The notes under the pieces: generated by a model
Database searches by the model: none
Told to the model about the DNA's origin: nothing
Seen by the model: the letters and a program-made list of their open reading frames with translations, nothing else
Part shown: one piece after another, positions 7,964 through 20,400 of the stretch
How the letters are laid out: the number at the start of each line of letters is the position of its first letter
How positions within the stretch are numbered: the stretch's first letter is position 1
Assembly (NCBI GenBank): GCA_016930375.1
Contig: JAFGGU010000070.1
Coordinates: 1 to 64,000 of the forward strand
From: Bacteroidales bacterium
GTDB lineage: Bacteria; Bacteroidota; Bacteroidia; Bacteroidales; UBA10428
Reading direction: 5' to 3'
Length of the DNA: 64,000 nt
Made by a program: the position numbers and the translations under genes

Positions 7964-9231
7964 GAAAAAGAAGCGCCTCCATGGTCATCCTGGTGTTGGT
8001 GACATTTTTCGTGATATCGTTCCTGACCAACGTATTAGGTCCGCTGATCCCGGATATCATTGATAATTTCAGTCTCAGTCTGGGTTTGGCAGGCTTCCTG
8101 CCTTTCTCGTTCTTTGTCGCATACGGTGTGATGTCAATCCCCGCCGGGATCCTTACGGAAAAATATACTGAAAAGCCGGTTCTTATTGCCGCATTTGTCC
8201 TCGCTTTTCTGGGTGCCCTGCTTTTCGCCATGTTCCCGAAATTCAGCGTTGCCCTAATATCCCTGTTTATGATCGGGATCGGCATGGCCATGCTGCAGGT
8301 GATCATTAATCCTTTGCTCAGGGTTTCCGGGGGTGAATCAAATTATGCCTTCTATTCGGCCATGGCGCAGTTGATTTTTGGACTGGCGTCATTTCTGAGC
8401 CCCCTGTTATATTCCTATCTCGTTCATAATGTTCACTCGGGCAATACTTCTTTCGCCATATCCATACTGGATAAACTGGTTCCCGAAAACCTGAAATGGG
8501 TGTCCCTGTACTGGGTATTTACAGTGATCACACTGGTTATGATCATAATTAACGCACTGATTAAATTTCCAAAGGTAGAACTGACAGAGGAAGAAAGAAT
8601 TGAAGTGGGGCATTCCTTCAAAGAGCTTTTTTCGAACAAATATGTCATTCTTTTCTTTTTCAGCATATTTGCCTATGTTGGAACGGAACAGGGAATCGCC
8701 AACTGGGCTTCGAAGTTTTTGCAGACCTATCATGGTGTTGATCCCACCACGCAAGGGGCTACGGCGATCTCCTGGTTTTGGGGGCTGATGACGATCGGGT
8801 GTTTTATAGGTATGGGTTTGTTAAAGATATTCGACAGTAAAAGCGTTCTACTTGTATTTACGGCAGGAGCCATCATCGCGCTCCTTGTTGCTTTGTTCGG
8901 TTCAAGGGAGGTCTCGTTGATCGCTTTTCCGCTTACGGGATTCTTTGCAGCAGTTATGTATCCCGTTACTTTTTCCCTGGCCCTGAACTCGGTGCCCAAG
9001 CATCACGGAACATTCGCGGGAATCCTGTGTACCGGTATCGCTGGTGGCGCCCTGGTGCCATTGCTGATAGGGGGACTGGCTGAGCTTGTAGGTCTGCGGT
9101 ACGCCATGTTCTTTATCTTCGTCACCCTGGGATATATTTTCAGTACTGGTATTTGGGCAAAGCCTATTATTACCAATGCCACAATGAACCGGAAGATTAA
9201 GGATCTTTTCCGGAAAGCACCTAATGCATAA
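7960..9231 (+). CDS. MFS sugar transporter, FucP/NagP-like
   Basis: The protein has about 423 residues and twelve predicted membrane helices. It begins LVTFFVISFLTNVLGPLIPD and has the GILTEKYTEKP loop after helix 2, as in the fucose/glucose/GlcNAc:proton symporter group. The ORF track starts at 7903. I prefer the ATG at 7960 because it forms an ATGA overlap with the GH2 stop and because the 19 extra residues would lie inside GH2 coding sequence and look non-native. Together with the exo-glucosaminidase and the ROK kinase, it probably imports the released amino sugar or hexose. The substrate is inferred from context only. Confidence 0.85.
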   Translation: MRKRSASMVILVLVTFFVISFLTNVLGPLIPDIIDNFSLSLGLAGFLPFSFFVAYGVMSIPAGILTEKYTEKPVLIAAFVLAFLGALLFAMFPKFSVALISLFMIGIGMAMLQVIINPLLRVSGGESNYAFYSAMAQLIFGLASFLSPLLYSYLVHNVHSGNTSFAISILDKLVPENLKWVSLYWVFTVITLVMIIINALIKFPKVELTEEERIEVGHSFKELFSNKYVILFFFSIFAYVGTEQGIANWASKFLQTYHGVDPTTQGATAISWFWGLMTIGCFIGMGLLKIFDSKSVLLVFTAGAIIALLVALFGSREVSLIAFPLTGFFAAVMYPVTFSLALNSVPKHHGTFAGILCTGIAGGALVPLLIGGLAELVGLRYAMFFIFVTLGYIFSTGIWAKPIITNATMNRKIKDLFRKAPNA

Positions 9232-10390
9232 GATAATTCTGCTGATTGATTTTTCGGAGGAATATACCAAGAATTTACTCCGGGGGATCACACGGTTTTC
9301 CAGGGAGCATGGTCCCTGGGTATTTTGCCGCATGCCTACATTCTACAGGGAAACTATTGGTATTGAAGGCATTATTAAGTGGGCGAAGGAATGGGGAGCT
9401 CATGGCATATTCGGCCAGTTGTACAATATTCCTGAAGTCGGGAAAATTATTGAAGCAGGGATTACCCTCATCGCGGTCGATTTCAAGGAAAGATTTACCG
9501 GAATCCCCAACATTACCGGTGGTTACCTTGAAGCAGGGAGGATGGGCGCAGATTATTTTCTGAAGAAAGGATATAAGAATTTTGCGTTTTATGGATTCAA
9601 AAACATTGTATGGTCACGAGAAAGAGCTTTGGGATTTGAAGACAGAATCAATAAAAGTGGCTTTACAGTGGAGTTTTTTGAGCATAAGAATGCAAGGTCC
9701 CGTGAACTATGGTATTATAAGCCTTCTTCGTTGAGCAACTGGCTGAAATCATTGCCCAAACCGGTTGCCCTGATGGCTTGTGACGATAATCAGGGTCAAC
9801 ACATCACTGAAGCATGCAGGTTTTCTGGAATAAGGATCCCCGAAGAGGTTTCCGTGCTTGGTGTGGATAATGATGAAACCACATGCGCCCTGTCGGATCC
9901 CCCTTTGTCAAGTATTGTCCTTAATACCGAGAAAGCCGGCTTTGAGGCCGCAAGGCTTATGGATCTTATGATCAGGAAGAAAAGCCAACAGGAGAAGGAT
10001 ATCATTGTTGAACCCATGCAGGTGGTAACCCGCCAGTCTACCGATATTTATGCCACCCATGACAAATACATTGCTTCCGCATTGAAATTTATACATCAGA
10101 ATATCCAGGCGAGCATCCGGGTAAATGATGTTTTAAAGCAACTTCCTTTGTCACGCCGATCACTTGAAAAAAGATTCCTGCAGATGACGGGCCTTCCTGT
10201 TTATAAATACATATATAACCTCCGCATTGAGAAGTTTGCTGAAAAGCTGCTGGAAACCGATAAGAACATCACGGAAATAGCCTTTGAAACTGGTTTCAGC
10301 GATGTTAAAAATATTTCCAGGAGGTTCAGGGCACTGATAGGATGTACTCCCAATGAGTACCGTAAAAAACATATGATCGGGAAACCATGA
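9224..10390 (+). CDS. XylR-type regulator (LacI-like sensor plus AraC HTH)
   Basis: The 388-residue protein has an N-terminal periplasmic-binding-protein-like sensor (about residues 3-270; it contains GVDNDETTCALSDPPLSSI, typical of XylR proteins). A C-terminal AraC-type double helix-turn-helix follows (about 285-385; ITEIAFETGFSDVKNISRRF). XylR-type regulators bind a sugar with the LacI-like part and DNA with the AraC part, and usually activate the neighbouring catabolic genes. The gene starts inside the end of the transporter gene (8-base overlap), so it is translated from the same operon and probably autoregulates it. The inducer is likely the transported sugar. Confidence 0.9.
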   Translation: MHKIILLIDFSEEYTKNLLRGITRFSREHGPWVFCRMPTFYRETIGIEGIIKWAKEWGAHGIFGQLYNIPEVGKIIEAGITLIAVDFKERFTGIPNITGGYLEAGRMGADYFLKKGYKNFAFYGFKNIVWSRERALGFEDRINKSGFTVEFFEHKNARSRELWYYKPSSLSNWLKSLPKPVALMACDDNQGQHITEACRFSGIRIPEEVSVLGVDNDETTCALSDPPLSSIVLNTEKAGFEAARLMDLMIRKKSQQEKDIIVEPMQVVTRQSTDIYATHDKYIASALKFIHQNIQASIRVNDVLKQLPLSRRSLEKRFLQMTGLPVYKYIYNLRIEKFAEKLLETDKNITEIAFETGFSDVKNISRRFRALIGCTPNEYRKKHMIGKP

Positions 10391-10399
10391 TCTCTGTTA

Positions 10400-11413
10400 T
10401 CAGAAATGAGGACATGGAATGGCGCGGATCTTCCGGCGCCGGTTCTGAAGGGTTTTAAATTTATAATTCACCGAAATCTCATGCGATCCACCTGTAGTAT
10501 TGATCAGCCTCGATAAGGTGATGTCGTAGCTGTAGGAAATGGATAATGGCCCCGTATTATAACCGGTCAGCAGGGTTATGGCATCCTTCGATTCCGTATT
10601 GCTGATGGCAGGTATGCCCCTGTACCAGATCCCAAGCATGAATGGAGCATTGATGTGATACAGGCCAAGGTCGAGCTGGTGAAGCCGTTCCTGGGTTTTA
10701 TAATGAAAAGTCAAGGATATATTCTTCCTGGTTTTGGTGATATGAGACTTATTCAGCAGGTCAAAGGTTATTCCTCCGTAAGCCGAAAAAAGAAGCGGGG
10801 AATAATCCTCCTGATCAGGAAGGTTCCGGTTAAACTTCATCAGATGGTTCCCGGTGATCCCGATCCAATATTTATCGCTGAAAACCATACCTGATAGTGC
10901 AAAATCGAAATGGTGGAATCGATCGTCATCATACATCTCGATCGTGGAAGACAGTATCTCTCCGTTCACGATCTGATCTGAAAAAGTGAGCGCCCCGCTG
11001 TTAATCCTCCTGGTAAAATACTGGGCCTGAATTCCGGGGACAAAGTGCCACCTGTCATTGAAACTGATCCGGAAAGAGTACTGCGTCGAAGCGTATGTCG
11101 AATTGATCAGCCCGCCGGCATCATCATACATGATGGATAATCCGACTCCAAGCTTGTATTTTTCAATATAGGTATCGGCAAACAGCGACGATGTCATAAA
11201 TGAATGAGGTAACTGTACCCATTGCGACCGGATGTTCATGCTGATTCTGGGAGCGCCCACTGAACCTGCAAACGAGGGTCCCAGGTACAACGGCGCAGAG
11301 TAAAATTGTGAGAGCTGCGGATCCTGCGCCATCAACACGTAAGTGCTGTTTCGCATGCCGGTGAGCAACAAAATCAGAACCAGATATTTAATTGTGTTTC
11401 TTGTATTCATCAT
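10400..11413 (-). CDS. PorP/SprF family outer-membrane protein
   Basis: The 337-residue exported beta-barrel opens, after the signal peptide, with the family signature QDPQLSQFYSAPLYLGPSFA. It continues with SQWVQLPHSF and KLGVGLSIMYDDAGGL, all characteristic of PorP/SprF proteins. SprF is needed in Flavobacterium johnsoniae to bring the giant adhesin SprB to the surface, and such genes usually sit next to their type IX substrate. Here it lies 16 bases downstream of the 4205-residue adhesin gene on the same strand, so the two are probably one operon and a secretion/anchoring pair. Confidence 0.92.
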   Translation of the reverse strand: MMNTRNTIKYLVLILLLTGMRNSTYVLMAQDPQLSQFYSAPLYLGPSFAGSVGAPRISMNIRSQWVQLPHSFMTSSLFADTYIEKYKLGVGLSIMYDDAGGLINSTYASTQYSFRISFNDRWHFVPGIQAQYFTRRINSGALTFSDQIVNGEILSSTIEMYDDDRFHHFDFALSGMVFSDKYWIGITGNHLMKFNRNLPDQEDYSPLLFSAYGGITFDLLNKSHITKTRKNISLTFHYKTQERLHQLDLGLYHINAPFMLGIWYRGIPAISNTESKDAITLLTGYNTGPLSISYSYDITLSRLINTTGGSHEISVNYKFKTLQNRRRKIRAIPCPHF

Positions 11414-11429
11414 GAATATCCATTCCTGT

Positions 11430-14400
11430 TTATTTAATCAGCAATACCGTTCCGGTTTTAAAGAATTCAGATCCGCTTACGTACCTTCCGGTTGCTTTCC
11501 ATACATAAACATCCTTGGCAAGCAGTGCTCCTTTATAATATCCATCCCATCCTATATTTACATCCGTACTTTCAAAGAGGAGTACCCCCCACCGGCTGTA
11601 AACTTCCAGTCTGTAATCCGAAATATTCTCATGATAGGGATGAAAGACATCATTGCTGCGGTCATTCTCTGAATAAATGCCACCACGGGATCCGCCCGGA
11701 TCAGGTGTAAATGCATTGGGGAAAATGATCAGACCGTCCTCGGCAACATATATTACTACTGAAGCGGTATCGGTGCAGCCTTCTGCCGATGCAACAGTAA
11801 GAGTAATGGTATATTCCCCGCTGTTTTCATAATAGTGCATGGGATTGACCTCCTGGGAGGTCTGGTTGTCACCGAAATCCCAGGCATATACCGATGCCCC
11901 ATAGGAATAATCGTAGCAACGCATGGGTTTGTTCACAAAGGCCGTATCAGGCGCGAATTGAAAATCGGCAATAGGTGGACGGTGAACGGTGATGACCGTA
12001 TCACGGGTCACTACCCTGCTGTCGGGGCCAAATGCCGTGAGGCGTACCACAAAACTGCCGGGATAGTCATATGTATGTGTCACATTCACCTGATCCGACA
12101 TGACGCCATCACCCAGGTCCCACTGGTAGGTGGTACCGTATTGTGTTGTATTGGCAAACGCCACGATAAGGCCGGGACAACCTTCGATCTGATCCGGTAT
12201 AAAACCAATCTTTGGCATTACCTTGTAATTGACCATGACCTGGTCACGCGCCACACAGCTACCCAACGTTATGGTCCATTCAAATGTGTTACCACCTGCT
12301 CCCAGGTTATTCACAGAAGTCATAAAGTTGCCCGGCTCTCCGATGTTGCCGGCGCCGGCAATGAGCAGCCATTCTCCTTTCCCTCTTCCGGGATTATTAC
12401 CTGTAAGGGCGGCGACAGGTTCATAAACGACCATATCCTCACCGGCATATACACTGGCAAGGTTATTGGTAATCACTATGTCATCATCCGAAACACATTC
12501 ACCATTCCGTGTAGTCCAGCGTAAAGTGTTTTCTCCGAAGATGAGTCCGTTGACGGTAGTATTGAAATTGAGGGAATCTACGAATACCCCTTTTCCACTG
12601 ATCACTTCCCAGTAACCTGTTCCTACGGCAGGCGAATTGGCAAAAAGAATTGCGGATTCATTGCAAACCTCTGCATCAGTGCCAGCATCAGCAATGGTGG
12701 GAGAATTGTTCACCACCAGGATCTCATCTGACGAGGTACAGTTCTGATTGGTGATCGTCCATGATAGAGTATTGTTGCCCAATGCAAGCTCTGTAACAGC
12801 CGTGTAAGGTGAGTGGATATATTCGATGAGTCCTGAACCGCTTGTAACCGACCATGTTCCGGTACCGTAAAGCGGTGTGTTGGCGCTCAGGTATCCTGCG
12901 CTGTTGCACACGGCAAAATCAGAACCTGCTATGGCTGCCGTAGGCAGATTGTTGGTGATGATCACGGTATCGGTCACGGAACATCCCGTGGTTGATACGG
13001 TCCATTTCAGGATATTGGAACCATTGGCGAGATTGCTTATAGCAGTGTTGTAAATTCTATTATCTGCCAGTGAAGCCGATCCCCTGATAAACGACCACGA
13101 ACCGTCGCCATTGACAGGCGGGTTGGCATACAGACTTGTTGATGCCGAGCAAAGAGCCTGGTCCTCACCGGCATATACATCTATCGGCAGATTATTATTA
13201 ATGATCACTTCATCGGTAAGCACGCATCCGGCATGGTCAGTCGTCCATCGCAGCAAATTGGCCCCGGGTCCAAGGTTGGAAATTGCGGCCAGGGGATCAT
13301 GCAGGTCGGAGATATTTCCTGATCCGCTCAGGATCGACCATGTTCCCTGGCCCTGTAATACCATTCCGGCATGAAGCTGTGTATGATCCTGGCACAGATA
13401 AGTATCCTGGCCTGCAAATGCACGGGTCGGAAGGTTATTTACAATGGTAATCTCATCATAAGAACTGCAACTGTTCTTGCTGATGGTCCATCTCAGGATG
13501 TTGGTTCCTTTTGCCAGGTTCTCCACAATGGTATTGGCCGAATGCGGATCAGTAATTGTTGCACCGGTGGCTCCTCCGATAAGTGTCCAGTATCCGTTGC
13601 TGTACCCGGCATCGTTGGCCTGCAGCACCGTGCGATCGGCACACAGTACCTGATCTGTGCCTGCGTTGGCCTGAACAAAGTCGTTGCTGATAATGGTTTC
13701 GTCGTAAGAACTGCACTCAAGGTAGGTGATCGTCCAGCGGAAGATATTCTCTCCTGCCCCCAAATTCCTGGCCATGGTAGTGGCAGCATTCAGGTCCTCT
13801 ATATTGGCGGAACCGCTTTGCAGTGACCACATACCATTTCCGGTCACGGGTACATTGGCCACCATCATAACGGAATCGGTACAAATTGACATGTTGGCAC
13901 CCAGGCGGGCTATGGTCGGCTTATGTGAGGTGATCACAAGGGTGTCAAAAGAATAGCAGCCGGCGTTCCTGACTGAATAAATCAGATAATTATCATCCCT
14001 TCCGAGATCGCGGGCAATATTGCCGGTAAACCGGGCAGCACCTGTAAGCACGCTCCATTCTCCCACACCGAATGTAGGTACATTCGGGTTGAGAACAATG
14101 GTATCCTCGCAGGTAACAACATCAAAACCGGCCTCTGCATCTGTGGGCGTATTATTGGTGATGGTTACCAGTGAAGTTGAAATGCAGGTACCATTTGTGA
14201 TGGTCCATCGGAAATTATTATTCCCCCTGGCCAGGTTTCTGACAAAGGTGGTGTTGGATGATGCATTTTCAAAGGTTCCTGACCCGCTGGCGATGGTCCA
14301 GGTGCCCGACCCGATGTAAGGCAGATTGGCATTCAGCTTTGCCGAATCTGCGCATACCGACAAGTTCACACCTGCATTGGCCGTAGTTGGCAGATTATTG

Positions 14401-17400
14401 ACAATGATGACCGAATCGGAGGTTACCCCGTTCAGGAAAGCTGTCCAGATCAGCACGTTTTCTCCCTGTCCCAGGTTGTAAGCGGTTGTATTGTAGAGAC
14501 TGTTATTGGCGAAGGTGGCAGATCCGCGTTTTACAGACCATTCACCATAGCCGGGGTAAGGATTTCGGGCATTGAGCCTTGCCGAACTGCTGCACACAAT
14601 CTGGTTAGCCCCTGCATCCGTAGTATCGGTAAGGATGTTTTCGATGATCACCGTATCGGAGGATACACAGCCATTGTGTGTGATCAGCCATTCGAATATA
14701 TTTGAGCCTCTTCCCAGGCCTGTAACCAGCGTATTGTATGCTCTCCGGTCGTTCAGGTTCCCTGAACCATTGAGAAGGTACCACTCACCGGTTCCTATCG
14801 ACGGATTATTGGCATTCAGGTTGGTATAATCCGCGTGAATGGCCTGATTGGGACCGGCATTCGATTCGGTTGGAAGATTATTGGTGATGATCACCGTATC
14901 GTAACTGATACAGCCATTGTTATTAACCGACCATTTGAAGATATTCCTGCCCTGTGCCAGTCCGGAGACTATGGTATTCGGGTTATACCGGTTGATGTTG
15001 TAACCTGCCCCGGAGATGATCGACCATTCTCCAACACCGGTTACAGGTGCAGTTGCATGCAGGGCATAAATATGGTTGCAAATAGATGTGTCTTTCCCGG
15101 CATCCACGATCAGCTGATTGTTGTATAGGGTGATCGTATCGGTAACGGCACAGCCATTATTCGTTACGGTCCAGGTGAACTGATTTGCGCCGATGCGAAG
15201 GCTGCTCACCTGTGTAATCGGCTGAAGTTGCTGGTGTATTGAAGCTGGTCCGCTTATTACCTGCCAGAGGCCTGTGGCACCCGCCTCAGGCGGGTAGGCT
15301 GAAAGAACAGCCTGATCAGAACAAACACCGGCATTTTCACCGGCATAGGTGACTGGCAAAGGATTTGCTGTGATTATCAGAACCGGGGATGCCGGTCCCC
15401 GACCACATCCGTTTATTCCTCTTACACTTAACGGTCCGCCCAGTTCATGATTCATAAATGTCACCTCAATCTCCCGGGTATTCTCACCTGAAGTGATAAA
15501 AGCACCCGGTGGTAAAAGCCATTCATAAGAATCGGCTTTCGGAATGGCCGCTACGCTGTAAACAACCTTTTCAGCACCCTGGCAAACTACACCAGGTCCG
15601 GCAATTGCACCGGCCGCAGCTGGATAAACATGAAGTGTGAGAATTCCGGGGTTGCTGTTCAATTGTCCGCAAACACCCGTTACTGCGCAGTGGTAGGAAC
15701 CACTGCCTGATGCCGTGAGTCCGGTAAGAATAAGCAGGGATGAATTAACACCGTCTCTACCGGGGCCGTTGGTCAGTGCAACACCATCCTTTACCCACTG
15801 GTAGTGCAAGGAATCACCTTCGGCATTTATACTGAATATGACCATGTCTCCCTCACACCGGTCGGCGTTTAACGGATGAACTGTAATTTTTGCCGGACGG
15901 TTCACCATAACAGGGAACGAGGGAGTTACAGCAATGCCGCATGAACCGCTGATCTGACAATGATAGTAGCCTGACATGACAGGTGTTACATTATTGAGGA
16001 TCAGGGATGACGCAGCAGTACCCATTACACCCGAACCGTCGGACAAAGGCATCCCATCCCTGTACCAGCGGTATGTAAGGTTACTTCCGGATGCCTTTAC
16101 TGTCAGAGAGCAGGACTGTCCCTCACACAGCGTATCGCCCGAAGGCAACAATGTGATCGACACAGGTTCGTAAACGGTAAGTGCAGCCGCATCCGAGTTC
16201 TGTGTAAACCCACAGTTATCGGTGATCACGCAACGATATAAGCCTTCATCAGCAGGGTTTACATGGTTAATTGTGATTGCGGCAGTATGAGCGCCGGTTA
16301 TCCGACCATCGTCGGCCAGAGCCACACCATTGAATTCCCAATGGAAGGACAGGTTGTTGCCTGATGCGGTTACCGAGAAACTTACTGCATCGTCCAAACA
16401 TTTTGCACTGCTTAAAGGATGCGCAGTGATAAGGCCCTTCTGATTGACAACAACGATGGCAGGATTCGAATTGACGCTGCTGCAGGTGTTGGTAATTTCA
16501 CAGGTATAGGAACCTGCATTCGAAACATTAATATTATCAATATGCAGGGCGGCTGCAGATACTCCGCTGATGTTATTTTCGTTGGTCAGTGGCGTTCCGT
16601 CTTTCTTCCATTGGAAGATGAGGTTATTGCCTGTTGTTCCTGTCTGCAATAACACGTTCTGTCCTTCGCATACGTTGGCACCAACAGGTTGAAGCGTAAC
16701 GGCAGGAGGAACTGTTATGGAAATGACAGCGGGCTGTGACGACTGACTGTTGCAAATGCCGGTAACGACACACTGGTACACACCTGCAGTTGCAGGATCC
16801 GCACTGGCAATATTCAGCACCTGTGTGAGGGAACCGGAGATTCCTGATGCATCGGTTAAGGGTGCAGTGTCCTTTTCCCACTGGTATGTGTTGCCTGTTC
16901 CTTTGGTCGCTACAATCAGTGTCATGCCGTCGCCGGCGCAAATGTCAGCATTCAAAGGTTGCGTTTGAACTGCGGTAATTTCATTTACTGTAAGTGTGGC
17001 AGGAATGCTCACAGTGCTGCCGCAAGTTCCCGTGACAACACAGGTATAAGCTCCTGCATGCTGAAGTGCTGCATTGCTTATCGAAAGCACCCTGGTTAGG
17101 GTTCCCGAAATCCCGTTACCATCGGTCAGTGGCTGTCCGTTCTTTAGCCACCGGAAAGCCATAGACGCCCCTGTGGCATTTACTTCAATCGAATGGATAC
17201 CGCCTTCACACACTGAACCCGAAATCGGTTGGGTGGTAAACTGTGGACCGTTGTTGACTTCTAATTGTGCCGGACTACTCATGAGGTTGCCACAGGGCCC
17301 TGTAATGATGCATTGGTACACGCCATTGTCCGATGTCCCGGCATTACTGATCTGAAGAACATTGGTAAGGGAACCGGAAATTTGACCGCCATCCGTCAGA

Positions 17401-20400
17401 TTAACACCTTCCTTTTGCCATTGATATCCGGCAGACGCGTAATTTGTATTCACGATGAACGTGGCCTGATTGCTGTTACATAGTGTCAGGGAGGTCGGCT
17501 GTATCGTGATTTCTACCAATGGATCAACAGTAACAAAAGCGGCAGTTGTATATGCCGTATTACAATTACCGGAAACCATGCATGTGTAGGCACCCTGATC
17601 GCCGGTAATGATATCCGATACAGCCAGTACGGAGCTGTTTACACCACTTATCCGGCCATCACCGATCAACGGCGATCCATTCCTGAGCCACTGATAAGTT
17701 ACTCCGCTACCTAATACCTGAACAGCCAGGTTAATGGATTGCTTTTCACAGACGGTTGTGTCATCCGGCTGGGAAGTGATGGAAACAGGCGTGGATATAT
17801 TAATGATTTGTGGTTCACTGTTTGCCGTACCGCATGCTCCGGTTACACTGGCATGATAGGATCCGGCATGGATCAAACTTACCGGAAAGATACTCATAAC
17901 CGGTGCAGCAGATCCCGATATACTGACATCGTCGGTAATAAGAGACCCGTTTTTATACCATCTGTATGCAAGGAAGTCACCTGTTGCCTCCACCAAAAGG
18001 GTTATCACCTCATCGGTACAGAGATCAGCGGATCCGGAGGTGAAATTTATTCTGGTATTCCGGTTTACGTACAGCAAAGCCGGGATTGAATTCTCCACGC
18101 CATCCACCAGGCAGTTATAGGATCCGGCATCCTGAGGTACCAGGTTGGTGATATTCAGTGAAGCCTGCTGAGTTCCGGTAATGTTGCCGTTATCCGACAG
18201 GTTGATACCGTTCTTTTTCCATTGATAGGTATGCGGGGAGCCCGCCGCGGTGATCACGAATGATACGCTTTCCCCTTCACATTTGGTAGCTCCGTCGGGC
18301 TGGTCAATGATAATGCTTGATGCGAGCAAGGTAAGCGTGGCAGGATTGCTGGCAACGGTTCCGCAGTAACCGCTGATGAAAACATTGTAGGTGCCGGCAT
18401 GGGCTGCAGAAACTCCTGTAACGGATATTTGATGAGTTTCCGAACCGGAAACTCCTGCTCCATCGGTCAGGGTCATACTATTGAATTGCCAGTTATAAGT
18501 GAGACTGTCACCTGTGGCGGTAACGGCAAAGCCAGCATTGCCACCCACCAGTACCGAGTAATCGGCCGGCTGGAAAAGTATAACGGGAGCGGTCTGAACA
18601 TCAATTCGTGTTACGGGTGTATTAACCGGGTTGCAGATTCCTGTTACCTCACAGGTATAATTGCCTTCATCGCCGGTTGTTAGTGCGGTTATTCGCAGAG
18701 TAGGGGATTGGGCACCCGAGATCCTTGCATCGTTATTCAGGCTGATACCGTTCTTCTTCCACTGGTATGTCAGGGCATCTCCGGTAACTGTAACGCTAAG
18801 TGTAGCCATTGTTCCCTCACATGGTGTCAGCAGGGCTGAAGGATGCATGACGACGCTTAAAGGCTCCGATACTGTTATCCGGACGGCTTCTGAAATTTCT
18901 GTTCCACATACTGAGCCTACGAGGCAGCGGTATGTACCCGAATCAGCTTCTGTTACGCCGGTAATAGTCAACACCGGAGAAATGGCACCGGGAATGTCTG
19001 TCATTCCTTTCTGCCATTGATAGGTAAGTCCCGTTCCTTCAGCAACGATGGTCAGCGAAATATCCTCACCTGAACAGGAGTTGGTATTTCGGGGTTGTGA
19101 GGTGATTGTTGCCGGCTGATTGATCCAGACCTGCGTACCGTTTGTGACGGCATAAGAACAGCTATTGGCAATCTGACAAAAGTAAAGACCTTCGTGCGAT
19201 TCATCGGCATTGTTAATAATAAGCTTTGCCGTTGTTGAACCGGTTATTACACCGTTATCTGACAGAGGATTCCCATTGTAAAGCCATTGATACTGCAGAT
19301 GACTGCCTCCTGCCACAACATTCACCGACACAAGACTTCCCGCACAGCTGGTCACAACCTGTTGCGGTTGTGTTATAATGGCCGGCGGTGTTTCAACAGT
19401 GAGCCGGGCTCCCTCACTGATAACCTGTCCGCAAGGGCTGCTGAGTAAGCAGCGATATAATCCGGTATCAGTTTCTGCAACAGAGGTCATGGCATACGAT
19501 GATGCCGTTGCACCGGGTATATTAGCTCCGTTCTTTTGCCACTGGTAGGTGACGGATGTTCCCGTGGCTTGTATCTCAAATCCTGCACCCTGTCCCACAC
19601 AACTCGTTGTAAGTTTTGGCTGAACCAGGATATTGATGTTTTCCAGCACGGTTACAATAGCCGGATCGGTCATATCGGTTCCGCAGATGCCCGTGACTAT
19701 GCCATGATAAACACCCGAATGGACCGGAGCTGCCGGATTTATTACAAGATTGGAAGTGGTACTGCCACTGATCGAATCATTATCTGTTATGGCGGCACCA
19801 TTGAATTTCCATTGATAGGTCAAACCTGTGCCGGTTGCGGAAAAGTGAAGGGTTGCAGAATTATCTTTGCAAAGCGATACGTTTTCAGGAGACAGTGTCA
19901 CATTGACAGCCGGACTCACAGAAAGCATAGCTGCTTCGGAGAAAATCACTCCGCAGGCACTGGTCATTTTGCAGCGATAGATACCCTGATCGGAAGAAGC
20001 GGCATTGGTGATCACCAATGTTGCTGTATTCTGACCGGGAAGGTTGATGTTGTCTTTCTGCCATTGGTATGTAAGAATTCCCAAAGCTGCTATACTGAAA
20101 CTCGTTGATTGGGTCTCACACACAGTGCTGTTTTGCGGCTGCGCTGTAATAACAGGGTCCGGTATTACGGTCAGGGCAACATCATGGGTTTGTTCTGTGC
20201 CGCAAAACCCTGAGAGTCGTGCTGTGTAGATTCCGTTATTGGTCGTGTTTACTGAGTCTAATCCCAGTACCGCCGACTGTGTACCATGCACTCCGTTTCC
20301 TTCTGTGAGTAATACACCGTCTTTAAGCCAACTCCAAACGAGATCCGAACCTGTTCCGTGGGTAGTAAACTCTGCTGATCCGTTCTCACAAATAGTTGCC

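Noticed and set aside
11835-12524. 229-residue plus-strand ORF inside the adhesin gene, and many similar ones up to 23.7 kb
   Set aside because: They are antisense shadows of the repeat-coding sequence. Their peptides are low-complexity, lack family patterns, and follow the adhesin repeat period.
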